Below, piece by piece: positions 24,112-36,530 of a stretch of DNA of 64,000 bases. Made by a program: the position numbers and the translations under genes. The DNA is from Septoria linicola (lineage: Eukaryota > Ascomycota > Dothideomycetes > Mycosphaerellales > Mycosphaerellaceae), in NCBI GenBank assembly GCA_024114885.1, contig CP099422.1, positions 1,674,001 to 1,738,000 on the forward strand. Direction: 5' to 3'. Position 1 is the stretch's first letter, and the number at the start of each line of letters is the position of its first letter. The notes beneath the pieces were generated by a model. The model made no database searches, was not told the DNA's origin, and worked only from the letters and a program-made list of their open reading frames with translations.

Positions 24112-24667
24112 CGTGGTGTAGTGCTCGTCGGAGCTGGCCCTGTGATTCGTTATCGGCGTTGTGGCATATGATGGATGTCGTTACGTTGTCCTTGAGCAGT
24201 GGGCCAATGCTGAGATGTGAAGAGATGCCAGAACAGAGAGCCACGCCTTGTAGAATCGAGTGACTGAGGTGCACGAAGTGAGGCTAAGTGTGAGCGGCGA
24301 AGTTAGGCAAGTGGTTGCCCAGGACGAGCTTACAGCGGGATTTACTACGCTTTCGGTCTTGAGCTCGTATCTGATCTTTCAAGAATCACTGAGATCGTCG
24401 CTGCGAAGTCGAAGATCACGTCGAGCTGTGTGTCTCCCGGCTGGCACAATATCAGCTCACTCCCGGCGAGTGCCTTAGCAGCTCCACACGAGATCTCCCA
24501 GCCTGGTCAAGCAACTACTTTCCGGTCCCAGCGTGGTCGGAGTACATCTGTTGTCACCACACTAGGTCCTGCAGCAAGTCATGAACTCTGGCCAACTCAA
24601 AGAGGAGGTCCGCCGATTGACTACGGCGACCTTCGCCGCGTAGCTACTGCAAAGGACGACAATTCTT

Positions 24668-25273
24668 TGCTAAGTCCGTACTTTATTGCAGCACCGATGC
24701 CTCCACTTGAGTTGAAGGCCAACGCAACGGCGGGAAATGATCTAGCACAGAGTGAGAACTTGAATCGTGCCAGTGCTTGCGGCTACACTCATCGTTGCCT
24801 AGAGCAGTAAAAAATCGGTCATCCCACAGGCGGCCGGATCGTGTGCTTTTCACTTCAGGTTCACAGCGTGAAACTTTATCTGCCAGGAGATGAGTCCACG
24901 CGCCGAAAGATGCAAATTTTCGCTAAGTCCGCACTTTATGCCTGCCCACATGCCTTCACCTCGATGGATATCTACTGAGATGGGGCCATATGATGCACTG
25001 CAAAAATGAACACTTAGACATTTTTACACGTCGATGAATATGCCACAACCCAGTAGATATCTATTGATCTAAGGGCATATAAGAAGCCTTAAAGTGCGGA
25101 CTTAGAGAACTTGACGCATCGAGAATGCTCAATGTGCCACTAGCTCAATGGATATCCATTGACCCAGGGGCATACGGGCCCTCACGAAGTGTGAACTGAG
25201 ACAAATTCCAAGATCAGTGGACATCTTTTGACCCAGGGGCATCTAAAAGTCTTGAAGTGCGGACTTAGAGAAT
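24668..25273. repeat. Inverted and direct copies of an AAGTGCGGACTTAG element
   Basis: Copies read one way at 25092-25109 and 25255-25273 (AAGTGCGGACTTAGAGAA). They read the opposite way at 24919-24938 (TTCGCTAAGTCCGCACTTTA) and, with one change, at 24668-24687. So two copies point left and two point right around the palindrome array. This could be what remains of a transposable element with complex ends, or a local duplication. No transposase-like frame is present between them. Confidence 0.6.
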
Positions 25274-25315
25274 CTCGCATGTATCCATGATGTACATCGC
25301 AACGGATATCTGTTG
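24961..25315. repeat. Array of five near-palindromes centred on GATATC
   Basis: Copies lie at 24961-24978, 25051-25068, 25145-25162, 25214-25231 and 25300-25315. The third, TCAATGGATATCCATTGA, is an exact 18-base palindrome; the others are diverged forms of it. Each is followed within about 10 bases by a GGGGCATA-like box (for example 25163-25174 and 25232-25243). Copy-to-copy distances are about 90, 94, 69 and 86 bases, so units are similar but not a strict tandem repeat. Possible meanings are a set of binding sites for a dimeric regulator or a decayed satellite or mobile element. Confidence 0.65.
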
Positions 25316-25796
25316 AGCTGAGGGCACATGGAATCTCATAAACTTTGGACTTTGACGGATTACAAGTCCGATTGTCGCCCGTGAAGTTGGCGTCAGACGA
25401 GTACGACAAAGTAAATACTCGGGACCCACACACCGTTAGCCACTTCTATCTCCGAGGACGTCTAACGGCGCAGAGGCATTACGAGGTCATCTGACGCGCA
25501 ACCCAGCACTGCTTTCACTTCCTGCCAATAACTATCTGTCGCCTGCATAGACACATATGAAGCGGCGCCTAGCTGCGTCGAAAGTGGATCTGCATTCGGC
25601 AGAGCTGCACAAGCGTTCGATCTCTTAAGTTCGGACTCTTCTGCTGAGCTCAACGACGACAACAACACACAGTCCTGCACAAGAAACTTCGCGAGACGCC
25701 GGGACTTGTATCGACGCTGATTAACGACACAACAAGACAAGCAGAGTCAATCAACCCACGCTCCGCACACACATTCCTCCCATCGCCAAACCAACA

Positions 25797-26498
25797 ATGT
25801 CCACAAAAGCCCCTCAAAGCGCAGGCGAGCTGGCCGATCCGTGGCGCGGCTCAAAGATCATGATCCGCGACATCCCATGCAAGTACGAAGTCATGAAGGT
25901 ATTCGGCACTAAGAAGTGGGAAGCCCACAAGAAAATGTGGCGCCTCGACGATTTCGAAAAGACCGGCAGTATCATACACCCTGGCCGATTCACAAACCCA
26001 ACTCACTGGCGCAACTACCTTCGCGACACAGTTTTCGAGTCGGAGAAGCGGCAGCTACGCATCGAGAGTATCAGCTGCTACGTCTACGACGGACACGACG
26101 AAGATCCAGTCGATGAGCTCCAGATCTACAGGCATTTTCCCCCTGTCCGCCTGACTTCCGAAGAGATTCGCCCGCTTTTCACCAATCCTGCGGTAGTTCG
26201 AGCAGAGCTTCTCGTGTCCTTTGCAATCAACAAGATTGATTTCCGCGAAAGTGTGTCAGATCCAAATGACTTCATCATGCTCAATGGAGACATCGTGCCG
26301 GCCACATCCGCTGCTGCCCTCGAGAGATCAACCAGGCGTACAAGGTCGACACTGCGTCGCCCTCGACAAAGGAGGAGGCCCGAAGCGAGACTGGTCTGCT
26401 CGACATGTTGCGCCAACCACCTTTGGACCAGGACAAATAATCGTCTCAGCTCGATGCTCACAGAAGTGGCTTTGATCAATCAGAGCATCGAAGAGTAA
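25797..26498 (+). CDS. Unknown protein, probable frameshift in last third
   Basis: The open frame gives 233 residues. The first 175 look like a real soluble protein (MSTKAPQSAGELADPWRGSK, many aromatic and charged residues). From about 26325 the composition switches to Arg/Thr-rich low-quality sequence, typical of a wrong frame. Another frame from there reads EINQAYKVDTASPSTKEEA and stops at 26440, which looks far more natural. A one-base deletion near 26322-26330 would explain this. A 74-base intron at about 26252-26325 with a poor GAG acceptor is the alternative. I do not recognise the family. Confidence 0.55.
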   Translation: MSTKAPQSAGELADPWRGSKIMIRDIPCKYEVMKVFGTKKWEAHKKMWRLDDFEKTGSIIHPGRFTNPTHWRNYLRDTVFESEKRQLRIESISCYVYDGHDEDPVDELQIYRHFPPVRLTSEEIRPLFTNPAVVRAELLVSFAINKIDFRESVSDPNDFIMLNGDIVPATSAAALERSTRRTRSTLRRPRQRRRPEARLVCSTCCANHLWTRTNNRLSSMLTEVALINQSIEE

Positions 26499-27003
26499 GA
26501 AAACCTTGACCATACTGATCACACTTTTCTGACTATAAAGCAGTGCAAAACTGGCTCGACAGTACCGTCCAAACCTTTACAAGATGTGGTGGATGTGACT
26601 CGCAACCAGATGAAATGTCAGCGATAGGTGACTTCTCCTTCTGCAACGGGGTTGAGATTGGCATAAGATTGACTTTGGGGAGCTGTATCGGAGGAGTTCT
26701 GCGAAGCTGGAGAAGACAGCTTGGCGAGAGCCACGATGGCATAGGAAAGAGTGCGAGCAGCACATTGGAAAGCGAGAGGCGCTAGCCAGTTTCCATCGAG
26801 CGGCTCTTAGACCTCGATACGCGATCATAGGCTGGCTTGACTTACTCTATAGTTGCACCTGTAGCTGCGAATGCCCATGGCCTCGTCTCATGCGCGTGGT
26901 CAGAACGGGGCTGATGCAAAGTGATTGACTCATTCACATGAAATATCTACAAGCTAGGTCAAACCTCACACAATGGTATTAAGTTCCTCCACGTCATCTG
27001 TAA
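26499..27003. other. Intergenic region between convergent genes
   Basis: This holds the 3' ends of the gene at 25797 and of the Ede1-like gene. Open frames of about 80 codons on both strands carry no domain. Nothing else was recognised. Confidence 0.5.
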
Positions 27004-30000
27004 TTACTGGCTCGTCAAATGGTCAACAGCCTGCATTGTTGTTAGCATGATGCTCATTCTTCAAGCGTCCAGTGCGACTTACCCTATTAATGTCATAGTC
27101 AAATTCTTCCAATGCAGCGAGCGCCTGTGTCCTCTGGTATCCCATACCTGTCAATCTCTTCAATATCGGATCATCATGTTCTGTGCCTGGCGTTAGGGCG
27201 CCTCCTCTGTCTGGCACACTCTTAGGCGCTGGAGCAGACAGTGACCCTGGTGCAAAGGAAGGCTTCGAAGTGGGTTCTGTGGCTGGAGCTTGCATAGCAG
27301 TCGAGCTGCTGAGAGCACCACCAAAACCGTTGCTCGTCGATTCGCCCCAAGGATCACTAGCATTGAGGCTCGTGTCAATCTGCTTGCTGTTGTCCAGCCC
27401 TGAGAAGATGGCATCCCAGTCATGCTGTCCGTTCTGTGAACTTTGCTGAATGCTTGATGTGTCGTCGGCATTTGCAGCACTTCCGAAAGCGGGGCCAGAT
27501 GACTGATATCCGCCAAAGCCATTGGCGCCAGTAGCCTCTGTGTGCAAGCTACGATTAGCAGCTACAGGAGTCTGTTGAGATGAGGCCATCGTGGTAGTCA
27601 TGCTGGCTGCGGGCGAATCGAAATTCGGGCTGAACTCATCGTCCGCTCCCTTGAAGCCGAAATCGAGATCACTGCCAGTCTTGTCCGCTTCTTTGGCCTC
27701 AGCAAGGTCGTCGAACTCGTCAAAGTCATCAAATGCACCCTTTGGTGCCGCTGCTTGTGGAGGCACGCTCGAACTTGCTGCTGCGGTTGGAAATGGATGG
27801 ATACCACTTGAGGTGGCAGGCGGAGTCTGCAAAGGTGTTTGCTTGCCAGACTCAGGGGCAATCTCGGTCGTGGAAGCGACCACAGGCGATGGTCCGGTTG
27901 GCGGTGGAGGGCTCGTTGGATCTTCCCTCGAGGGCAGCAGCCCGTCGAACTCTGGAGGGAAATCAGTCTCTTCTGTGCGCTGACCACTACCCCCATGTGA
28001 GATCTTGTTGCTGTCGTCGTAAGCTGGAGGCGACCTCTGAGCTTCTGCTCCGGGCAGAGGCGTGCTCGACGATGGCTGTGACAACGATACTGCAGATAGC
28101 GCTGCAGCAGCTGTCGAGGGGTCTTCGCCGATACTACGCTCATGCGACGCAGGTGCTTGCGCGCGAGGTGGTGAAGCAGCGGTGAAGTCATCATCGAAGC
28201 CTCGCGAATCCTCATCGTCGCTACTATCGCTCTCACTGTAGTCGTGCTCCAGTGTGCGGATCGGAGGGAACTCAGACCCACGGGCAGTTGCGTTACTCGA
28301 AACCGCAAATGGATCGTCCTGTTCTGCATCTTTGGACTGATGGCTATCACCAAAACCGTCAAAGGCCGAATCGAAGTCGTCCTTTGCTGCAGCCGGAGTC
28401 TGAGAGCGTGAAGCCACTGGTGTGTCCTCTACATTGGGAAATGCCCCAGGGACGCCCTCAGCTGCTGCGGTTTCGGGCCTAGGGTCCTGTGTGAAACTTC
28501 CCGGAACATTTAGTGAGCCAGCGCCTGGACTTTGGACAGCTTCTCTAGGCGTCTCGATACCGCCTGCTCTACTTGGAGGTGCGAGTACTTTCGTGGAGTC
28601 ATTGTCGGTCTCTCTGCTCTTCTCTTCAGGAGGGATGATCGGCAGCTGGGACGCAGAGAATTGTCGATCCTGAGGCGGTGGAGGTGGCTCAATACCTGCA
28701 GGGCTGTCGTGCGCTTGCTCAGACAGAGGCGGCGTGACTGCCGGCGTGTGCTGACCAACAGAAGAAACGCTCTGCACAGAGTCTGACATGCCAGCACCCG
28801 CAGCAGCGCCGACTGCAGCACCAGCTACAGCAACACCTGCCGCGGGCAGTGCGCGAGCAACGAAGCTGGTGGCAGGTGGGGTTCCACTTCGGCTGCCAGC
28901 CTGACCCTGGGAAGCAAATGCGCCAGGCGGACCGAAAAGTGCATCGAAAGCGCTTGGCGTTGGTCCAGAACCAGTTGGCTGTGGGCTGATGGTGCGTTGC
29001 TCGCCACCTTCATTGCTTGGCTTTCTGAAGAAGGGATTGTTGGCGCTGAGTGTGCTTGCGGGGCTTGCCAAAGCTGCTGGGCTGGCAAAACCAGATCCTG
29101 CTGCAGCGGTCTCAGGCTCGATCGGCTGTGATCGTGCCTGTTCCTCACGCTCAGTAGCCTCATGCTCCAGTCTCGACTTCTCCGATAGGAACTGATCTCG
29201 TGCACCTTCACTCGTGGCAAGCTGCTTTTTGTTGATGCTCACCATACCTTTCTGCTGTCGTGCGTCGAGCTTCAGTTTTTCGATCTCAGGCTTCAGCCTT
29301 GTGACTTCGCCGTTGATCTGCGCCAAACGTTGTTTCAGGCTTGCATTCTCCTGTTGATCAGCTTGAAGCTGCTGCGACACACTTTGATGCTGAGATTGCA
29401 AGTCCTGATAGTTGCCCTCGAGTAGCGCCAGTTCCTGACTCAATTTCTTCGTCGAATCTCTCGATGTGGCAAGTTGCACTTCGAGTTGCTTCACAGCGCG
29501 CACCTCTTGCTCGAACTGCGTCCTGAATTGCTGTAAGCGAACTTCGAGGTCCCGTTTCTGGGCACTGGTCTGGTTGAGCTCGGCCTGTGTCGTGTTCTTC
29601 TTGGTCTGCGTTTGCTCCATCTGTCCACGAAGATTTCCGATCTGGTTGCTCATGTTCGCCAGTTCAGTGGTTTCATTCGTGATCTGGCTTGACTCTGCAG
29701 CATGAGTATCGTTGTCGCCGAGAAGATCATCGTTGGCTGCAGGAGCAGGAGGCGCCCTCGTGGCAGCACCTTGGCTTGATCCAAAAGAGCCACCAGTGTT
29801 TTGTTGCGCTAGAGTAGCACCAAACGCTGACGAGGGAATGAACGGCTTGAACATGCCTGCGGGACCGGTCTGCTGCGGCTGAAATCGAGCTGGACTGCTA
29901 GGAGCAGCAGGCGATCCTCCAGCAAAGGGGTCGCAAGTGGCAGAGGCTCCTGTACCTTGAGGTTGTAGAGCTGGCGCTTGCGGCTGGGATGGCTCATCCA

Positions 30001-31301
30001 AGCCGAATAGATCGTCAGCAGCAGACTTCGGCATAGCGGGCTTCTGAGCTGCGTTGTCGAAGGCTGGCGCTGTCGACTGCGGCTGCTGTTGTTGTGTCCT
30101 CATGCTCGGCGGAATCAGCGCAGGGGGCAGAAATGCAGGTAGAGGCGCAGCATTCGGGGCACGTTGCTGCCTGATGAGATACATGGCGACCGCGAATTCG
30201 TCCTTGTTGAGCTGACCTTCACTTTTGATATCCGAAAGATCCCAGATCTGAGCCAAGGAATCTTCAGGTAGGCCAGAGTTTGAGAAGAACGATACGGCCT
30301 GTTCGCCTGTGATGATACCACGTCCCGCAGGATCAATTGTGGCGAAGAACTGATCGAATTTTGCCTTGTCTGCTGGCGTGATCAACCACGGCTGGCCAGT
30401 GGTCTGGGCAGAAATTGTCGGAGGTGTGGCATAGTTTGGTGGACGTGATAGAGGGCTCTGAGCACGTGCAGGTCCTACACCTTGCCCGGTGAGCTGTCTG
30501 GGTATTGGTGCTGGCGCCGTGCCTTGCCTGCTTTGAGGTGCGGTTCTCCGCGCGGCAGCTTCGACAAGGCCCTGGGGTAGTGTCGTTGGCAGAGCGGCCA
30601 TGGAGCGCGTCTTCATGCTCGTCAACAGATGCATGGCCACGATGAATTCGGTCTGATCCAAAGCACCTCTCTGCTGACGATCCGCCAGCATCCATATCCG
30701 CCCCAGCGTCTCATTTGGCAGCCCTGCTCTTTCAAAGATCGACTTCGCCGTCCCTCCATCAAGCAGTCCATTCTGTGCCCCCGAGCGCTCAAACAGTCCG
30801 GAGTACTGCTGGACCTTGCCTGGATCGAGCGGAGGCACCCGGATGGGAGCAGAGCCAGACAACTGAGGCTGTATCGCAGCTGGCGCGGCTGCAGGAGGGG
30901 CGCCTACACCAGGTATCTGTAGTCCTTCGAACTTGGGCACGGGACCCGCCTTGAAGGCCAGCTCGCTGCTCGGCTGTTTGCCTGATTGATAGTGTCCAAT
31001 CAGTCTCAATACCATACAGAAGCCAGGCTTCGATAGGAAGCCGCGGTTCTCTGTGTCTGCAATCTGCCATATTTCTCCGAGCACATCTGGCGACACTTTG
31101 GTGCGTTCGAAGAAGTTGACGGCATTCTCGCCCGTGACGACGCCGAGCTGGTCCTTGTCGGCCTGCTGGAAGAGGAAGGCGAACGCGCGCTTCTCCTCGG
31201 GACTGAGATTAAGGATGGAGTGATCTGGCGTGAGTGTGAGTCTGTGCTGGAGCTATGTGTAGCTGTGCATTCGGAGCATGCAACGTACCGGACTCTGCCA
31301 T
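27004..31301 (-). CDS. EDE1: Ede1-type endocytic scaffold with three EH domains and a UBA domain
   Basis: Exons are 31301-31289 (only 13 bases), 31224-27083 and 27030-27004, giving 1393 residues; yeast Ede1 has 1381. Three EH domains lie near residues 15-105, 125-205 and 290-360, each with an EF-hand-like loop and the segment between its two EF-hands (LGEIWQIAD, LGRIWMLAD, LAQIWDLSD). A coiled coil spans about 520-700. A long acidic Ser/Pro/Thr region follows, then a UBA domain at the C-terminus. The last intron completes the UBA: DYDINR joins AVDHLTSQ. Without that splice the domain is truncated. Ede1 starts clathrin-coated sites by binding NPF motifs, adaptors and ubiquitin. The first exon is too short to be seen as an open frame. 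Confidence 0.95.
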
Positions 31302-31811
31302 GATGATGCCTGGCGTTTCGCATGCAGCTTGTCAGTCAATCCGTTCTACGCCGCGCACCAAGAGTTGCAATGAGAGGAAGCAGCGCTCGAGTGCGACTGC
31401 TATATGCAATGATCTACAGACCCAACAAGCCAAGCAAGTGAGATCAAATCGTGGTAGAGATGCACGTGGGAGGAGCAGCAGTGTAACTTAACTTAGTTTG
31501 TATGGGATGGCTGGCTGGCTGAGACGATGCACAGATGCAGATGTCCAAGCTCGAAGCTCGAGACGATGACATCGCTTATCGGCAGCCGCGACGCGCACAA
31601 TTCCACCTGCGCATCCCCCTACTCACAGCCAACGTTCTGCAGAACACTTAACTCAGGCGTCAAGCTGAGCACAGACGGTTGTCGATGATCCGAGTTAACA
31701 GCTTCCATTGATACGACATGCAAAGTGTCCATACTAAACAGCACAACGCAAGTCAAATGCTCCCAGCATCTCTTCTCAGGAGTTGGTCACGTATTGGTAT
31801 CGCTACAAATT
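31302..31811. other. Intergenic region upstream of Ede1-like gene
   Basis: It contains the leader and promoter of the Ede1-like gene and the 3' end of the membrane-protein gene on the same strand. No further gene or motif seen. Confidence 0.5.
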
Positions 31812-33684
31812 CTACACACCCAAAAGACTGTCTGCACCAAATGCCGCAGATGACAAGAGTCCTAGACCACCTAACACGAATAGAGCGTACCCAAAACCAA
31901 CATTTTCCGCCCTACCCTCAGTCTCTGCTGCAAGAGTGATCGAGTTCCGCCGTTCTTTTCCTGACGACGGGCTCTCCTTCGTTGACCCCGGCAGACGACC
32001 TTGGGTGACACTGGTCAACGCAGATGCAATAGCTGCATAACGCGAACTACTTCCATCAACCTCACCATCTGTGTCGGCCTGAGACGTGCTACTTGCCCTG
32101 TGGTTCCCACTGGCACGGCCACGATACACTGCTGATGAATCGTCTACACCAGCGGTAGCTCTGCGTTGACTCCGTGTCTTACGCAATGGCTCGTTGTTTG
32201 CGATGGGAGGGACGTCTAGCGGCGCTATAGGATCGAAGATGGTCAATCCCCGAGCGGACTGATGCCTGTCGACGGCCTCCAGAACATGCTTCAATAACTC
32301 TTCTTGAAGCTCTAAGCTGAGCTCAGTCTTCTGCGTCCCGTCAGCCCCAAGTCCGTCATCCAGTTGTGGCAATAGACTGGTCCGGAGCATGTCTTTGGCC
32401 TTGGGGCAGTTGTGGGAAACTACCCATATTGCTGAGGAGATCACATCCCACGCGACAGCATTGACCGAAGCATGATCCCCAAACAGACCATAGATTCCGT
32501 CGAGCGGGTGCTTGAAGACATGTCTACTACTGTCGTGCCAGGGCTGAAAGAACGCCATGCCCGTCCAGCGCCACTCACGCAGAGGATTCGGCTCTGTGAA
32601 GCATTGCCATATTGAGAACAGTTGTAGCAGCAAGGACGAAGCCCCCGTAACGGTCCATGCCCAGCGGTAATCCTGTCCGGGCCGTTGCTCGCCTCTGACT
32701 GCCCACAGCATGCGCTCATCGAGGGCCCATCTATGCATCAAGGCTATTGGTGCAAGCAGCGAAACCACGAGTAGCAGTGCTTGGAGAACCATGAATTGAG
32801 TTTCCCAAGACTGTCTCAGGGACCACAGGTCGTTCTCAAGGTTCCGAAGACACCATGGTATTGCCACCAGCAACAGAGCCTGAATCACGGCCAGCGCACC
32901 TGTCCATTCGGGTCGCACAAGTCTGATTCTTGTGAGCCGTCTCTCTGGCTGGAGCAAGATCACGGCCTCCAGGAAAGCTTGCATTGCGGCAAGACTGCCA
33001 AGGTAAGCAAGCACTATGCAAGACAAGGCAAACGTTGGACCAAGATCGTAACGACCGACGCCTTCAAATCCATTAGCCCGAACACCACAACCACTAATTG
33101 GACGCTTCGCGCAACTTACAGGTATTGACCACGTAGATTGGCCATGCGATGAAGCCCATGTACCACTGCCGAGTCCAGAAGACGCTCCGAGGCCCAGCGA
33201 ACAGCAGCTTGAGGTTATCCCGTACCAGCGAGGTCGTGTTTATCTCTTGCGGTGGCCATGGTACCTTCTCCACAAAGATCTTGGGTAGCTTCGCGTTTCT
33301 TCGTTGATAGGCACGATAGCGAAAACCAGTCTCATCTATTGGTATGGTGAGCTGCTCGCCTTGATCGCGCAAGAAGTCGTTCATCTCCTTCAGAGTCCGG
33401 ACCCCACGACGAAATTGGAACTCCTTCAGGTCTCCCTTCCAATTGCGTTGCAACTGCCATCGGATCATGATGACAGCCACAGCAAAACCCAAAGCACGCA
33501 GAAGGAATACATGGACTGCACGCCAAGGAGGCTTTCGCCCTGGTACCACGACGCGAGTTCTCTGTGCTTGATAGTGGTGCGCGAACACGGCGACGACTCG
33601 ATAAAGGCTGGTCGTGAGCAGTCCAGCTATGGCAATAGTGAGCCAGAAGTCCTCATCTCTGGGGACGGACTTCCAGTAGTCCAT
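31812..33684 (-). CDS. Unknown multi-span membrane protein
   Basis: Exons 33684-33120 and 33061-31812 give 604 residues. A hydrophobic segment lies near the start (FWLTIAIAGLLTTSLYRVV) and another at about residues 80-97. At least five more follow between 185 and 330, including LAVIQALLLVAIPW and FMVLQALLLVVSLLAPIAL. The last 130 residues before the final helix are Ser/Arg-rich and probably cytosolic; one more hydrophobic segment (YALFVLGGLGLLSSAAFG) is close to the C-terminus. I do not recognise the family. The intron joins VVNTC to VGRYDLG in phase. CTAAC and TTTGCAG just before the ATG suggest an intron in the 5' leader. Confidence 0.78.
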
Positions 33685-35368
33685 CGTGTTGGCGTTCAGT
33701 TGTGTTCGGAGCGCGGTAAGAGTCTGCAAAGTTAGCGACGATCTCAAACTGTGGAATGTGCAGGAAGCAAGGCGCTTCATGCATCTTCTCGGGCTCTTTC
33801 ATGCTCTGTGAGGATTGTACCACTCTGTTTGCAGTGAAGAATTTGTTCTTGTGTATCATGGTAGTCGTCTGCTATCCTGCATCGTCTCGTAACCTGCTCA
33901 TCGTTACGTTCAGCTTGAGTAGTGATGATAGAGTCCAAATGGAAGTCATCCTTCCTAAAACAGTCATCGCACCAACACATGTGCTTTTCATGCGTTGTCA
34001 ACATGTCAGCTCACCCAACAGAATCCGAAGCATAGCGCAAAGTCTCGTCGCAGCACTATACCCAACGAGTGGCGATACTTATACCATGAGCAGGGAATGA
34101 CCCTAGCCTGGAGACTGAATCAAGGTACGTGACTTCGACGGTCTCCTGCTAGAGAGTACTGCCATTAGCGTCCGCACGCGGTCGCAAGTCCTACGCCAGT
34201 GCAGTGTAGCTTTTGGTGAGGATGTCGGTGCTATTTCAGCACGACCATGGAAAGTAAAGGTTCGGTGTGCCAGTCTCTTGGGATTTTGAAGCTGGAGCGG
34301 TTCGGAAATGGTTGGTGATGGGATCCGACACGGTGGGCTTGCCGAAGAGCTCCACTTGCCGATCTCCTTCAAGATGTGAAAGACTTCATCCTTCCGTTTT
34401 TGACATGCGCGATGTGGCCGAAAAGCACCTCTTGTGCCTAAGGGTCCTTTGGAATACTACCATGTCACCAGGTTAATGCAATACCGGCTCGTCGGAGACT
34501 CCCGCCCTACGATGCGCTTACTCTATACACCACAGCGTGATACGGACTGCTTCTTCGAAGCATGCAAGAGCGGTATTACGCCTCCAAGAGCAATGCCAGA
34601 ATACAATGTATTGAGTGGTCGAGATCAATCGTGAGCTGTGACAATCGGTATACCCCTCAGCCTGTGCTGGCGGTGTTTCCGTGAGGGACGAATACACATC
34701 TAAAGATATGCGATGCAGATCCATCACTATACGCCTGCCTGCCGTAGGGTCGTGCTGGAAAGTGGCAGCCACCGCTCGCGTTACATTGAAGGAACGTTAT
34801 AGACAGCCTTCCACGCTGAGCGAAAGATTACATGAATGCGACCGCGCCCCAAGCTGTTGCGGAGTTGTCAAATTGCATAATCAAGGGCCTTGGGATAGCA
34901 CAAAGTAGGAGGAATCGAATACAGCTATACTGACAGTATGAACTCTCGCGACAGTGCCTACAGACCGAACGTCGACATGCCGCCTTATCTCGCCAGATCT
35001 GACCGCAATTTCCGAACACGACTATCAGCCACATTGTTCGAGCACTACTCAGGACGAAAGCACTTCTTGCTAGTTTTGGAAATACTCGAGCTTCAACAAC
35101 TTTTAGATCCACAGCAGCCCTGACATCTTATACAACGATCTTCGGCAATGCACCGGCAGAATTTATAGCGTGATCAGAAATGATCACGGTGGCCGAGCGA
35201 CCAGCAAGTTGGTCTCAGTGGGTAGGAATTTCGGAGTATGGACAGAGAACGTGAGGCCGTGGAGCACTCCTCACAGCTAATCTGACTTCTCAGTGGTGAT
35301 ACACTTTGACCTAGATCATATGCACCTTGTGAAAGTCCTCTGCACATCTGGTCTAATTTTGGCGTATC
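33685..35368. other. Divergent intergenic region, 1.7 kb
   Basis: It lies between the membrane-protein gene (minus) and the DUF3431 gene (plus). Several open frames of 60-115 codons occur on both strands, none with a domain or consistent splice structure. I see nothing I can name. Confidence 0.45.
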
Positions 35369-36530
35369 ATGCACAGGCAGCCATGCGTACTCGGCAGATA
35401 CGCAACACCACTGAAAAGCATATGGGTCGTGGTGGCGGCAATCTGTGCAGCTCTGCTGGTCACTGGACTGCTCTTCAAGGAACATCATATCAGATTGCCG
35501 CTAAGTCCGGCACTTTTCCAGACTTCCTCCAGCACAGGAGCGAGTACGACAGCACAGCCTGCAGTAACGATAGTAGTTGCAAGCGAGTCAGGCGACGACA
35601 CGACCTGGCTTGAGCCCTTCAACGACTGGACGAAAGCTGTGTACATTACGGACAATGCTTCGGCGAGTCTCACAGTGCCCAGAAACAAAGGCAGGGAGGG
35701 AATGGTGTATCTGACGTAAGTATTGGTGACCACGATAGTCGATCACAGTCTAATTATGAATAGATACATCCTAGATCACTACGATCACCTTCCCGAGATC
35801 GTGATCTTCTCACACTCTAAGCGCTACCAGTGGCACAACGACGATCCGCTGTATGATGGTCAAGCTGTCCTGTCCTGGCTGAACCTGACCTATGCTAAGT
35901 CGCAGGGCTACGTCAGTCTCCGATGTGGATGGTCGCTTGGTTGCCCCAAGGAAATACAGCCCTTTGTCGAAGCTGAGATGCCGCCGCCTGCTTCCAATCC
36001 AACAGCCAAGGATGCTCGTGCTGGAGCGTTCTATAGGCAAGCTTTTGAGCACTTGTTTCCTGAGACCAGCGTCCCGGATGTTGTGGCTGCTCCCTGCTGC
36101 GCACAGTTTGTCGTTACAGCAGAACAAATCAGGAAGAGGTCGAAAGCAGACTATAAGCGTATTAGGGACTGGCTGCTAGCAACGACACTAAACGATGCTC
36201 TGAGCGGTCGTATCCTCGAGTATATGTGGCATAGTATGCGGACCATCCTTTGACAATTTGGGCCTCTGCTGACGAGTGGCAGTCATATTTGGGCAGCAAG
36301 CTATCTCATGTCCAGTTGCGGGAGACTGCTATTGTAATCTCTTCAATTTGTGCAAACTAGACTGCGAAAGCTCTGGAACATGTCGAGAAGCATACACTTT
36401 GCCCAAATACTCCACAATGCCCGATGGATGGCCAGACTTCGACATGGACGACAACTGGCAAAATGTGACAGAGATCAGACTCAAGTTCGAAGCCGACAAC
36501 AGAGGCGCCGCGCCTGCAGATAGGACATGA
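35369..36530 (+). CDS. DUF3431 family protein, membrane-anchored
   Basis: Exons 35369-35715, 35764-36233 and 36283-36530 give 354 residues. An N-terminal membrane anchor (SIWVVVAAICAALLVTGLLF) predicts a type II protein with its domain in the secretory lumen or outside. Family landmarks appear in order: SGDDTTWLEPF, VYLTYILDHYDHLPEI, FSHSKRYQWHNDD, GYVSLRCGW, CCAQFVV and LEYMWHIIFG followed by CYC. Both introns are needed to obtain the third and the last of these. DUF3431 proteins are common in fungi and resemble glycosyltransferase-like enzymes, but the reaction is not established. Confidence 0.88.

Larger units (their letters stand above)
24112..25796. other. Gene-poor region with repeats
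   Basis: A 1.7-kb stretch without a supported gene. From about 24660 to 25380 it carries the near-palindrome array and the inverted repeats listed separately. The last 60 bases are A/C-rich and act as the leader of the next gene. An open frame at 24430-24810 has no domain. Confidence 0.5.

Noticed and set aside
35500..35516. A copy of the GCTAAGTCCGCACTTT element inside the DUF3431 gene
   Set aside because: It has an extra base, lies in coding sequence in a protein-consistent context and has no accompanying palindrome. It is probably chance.
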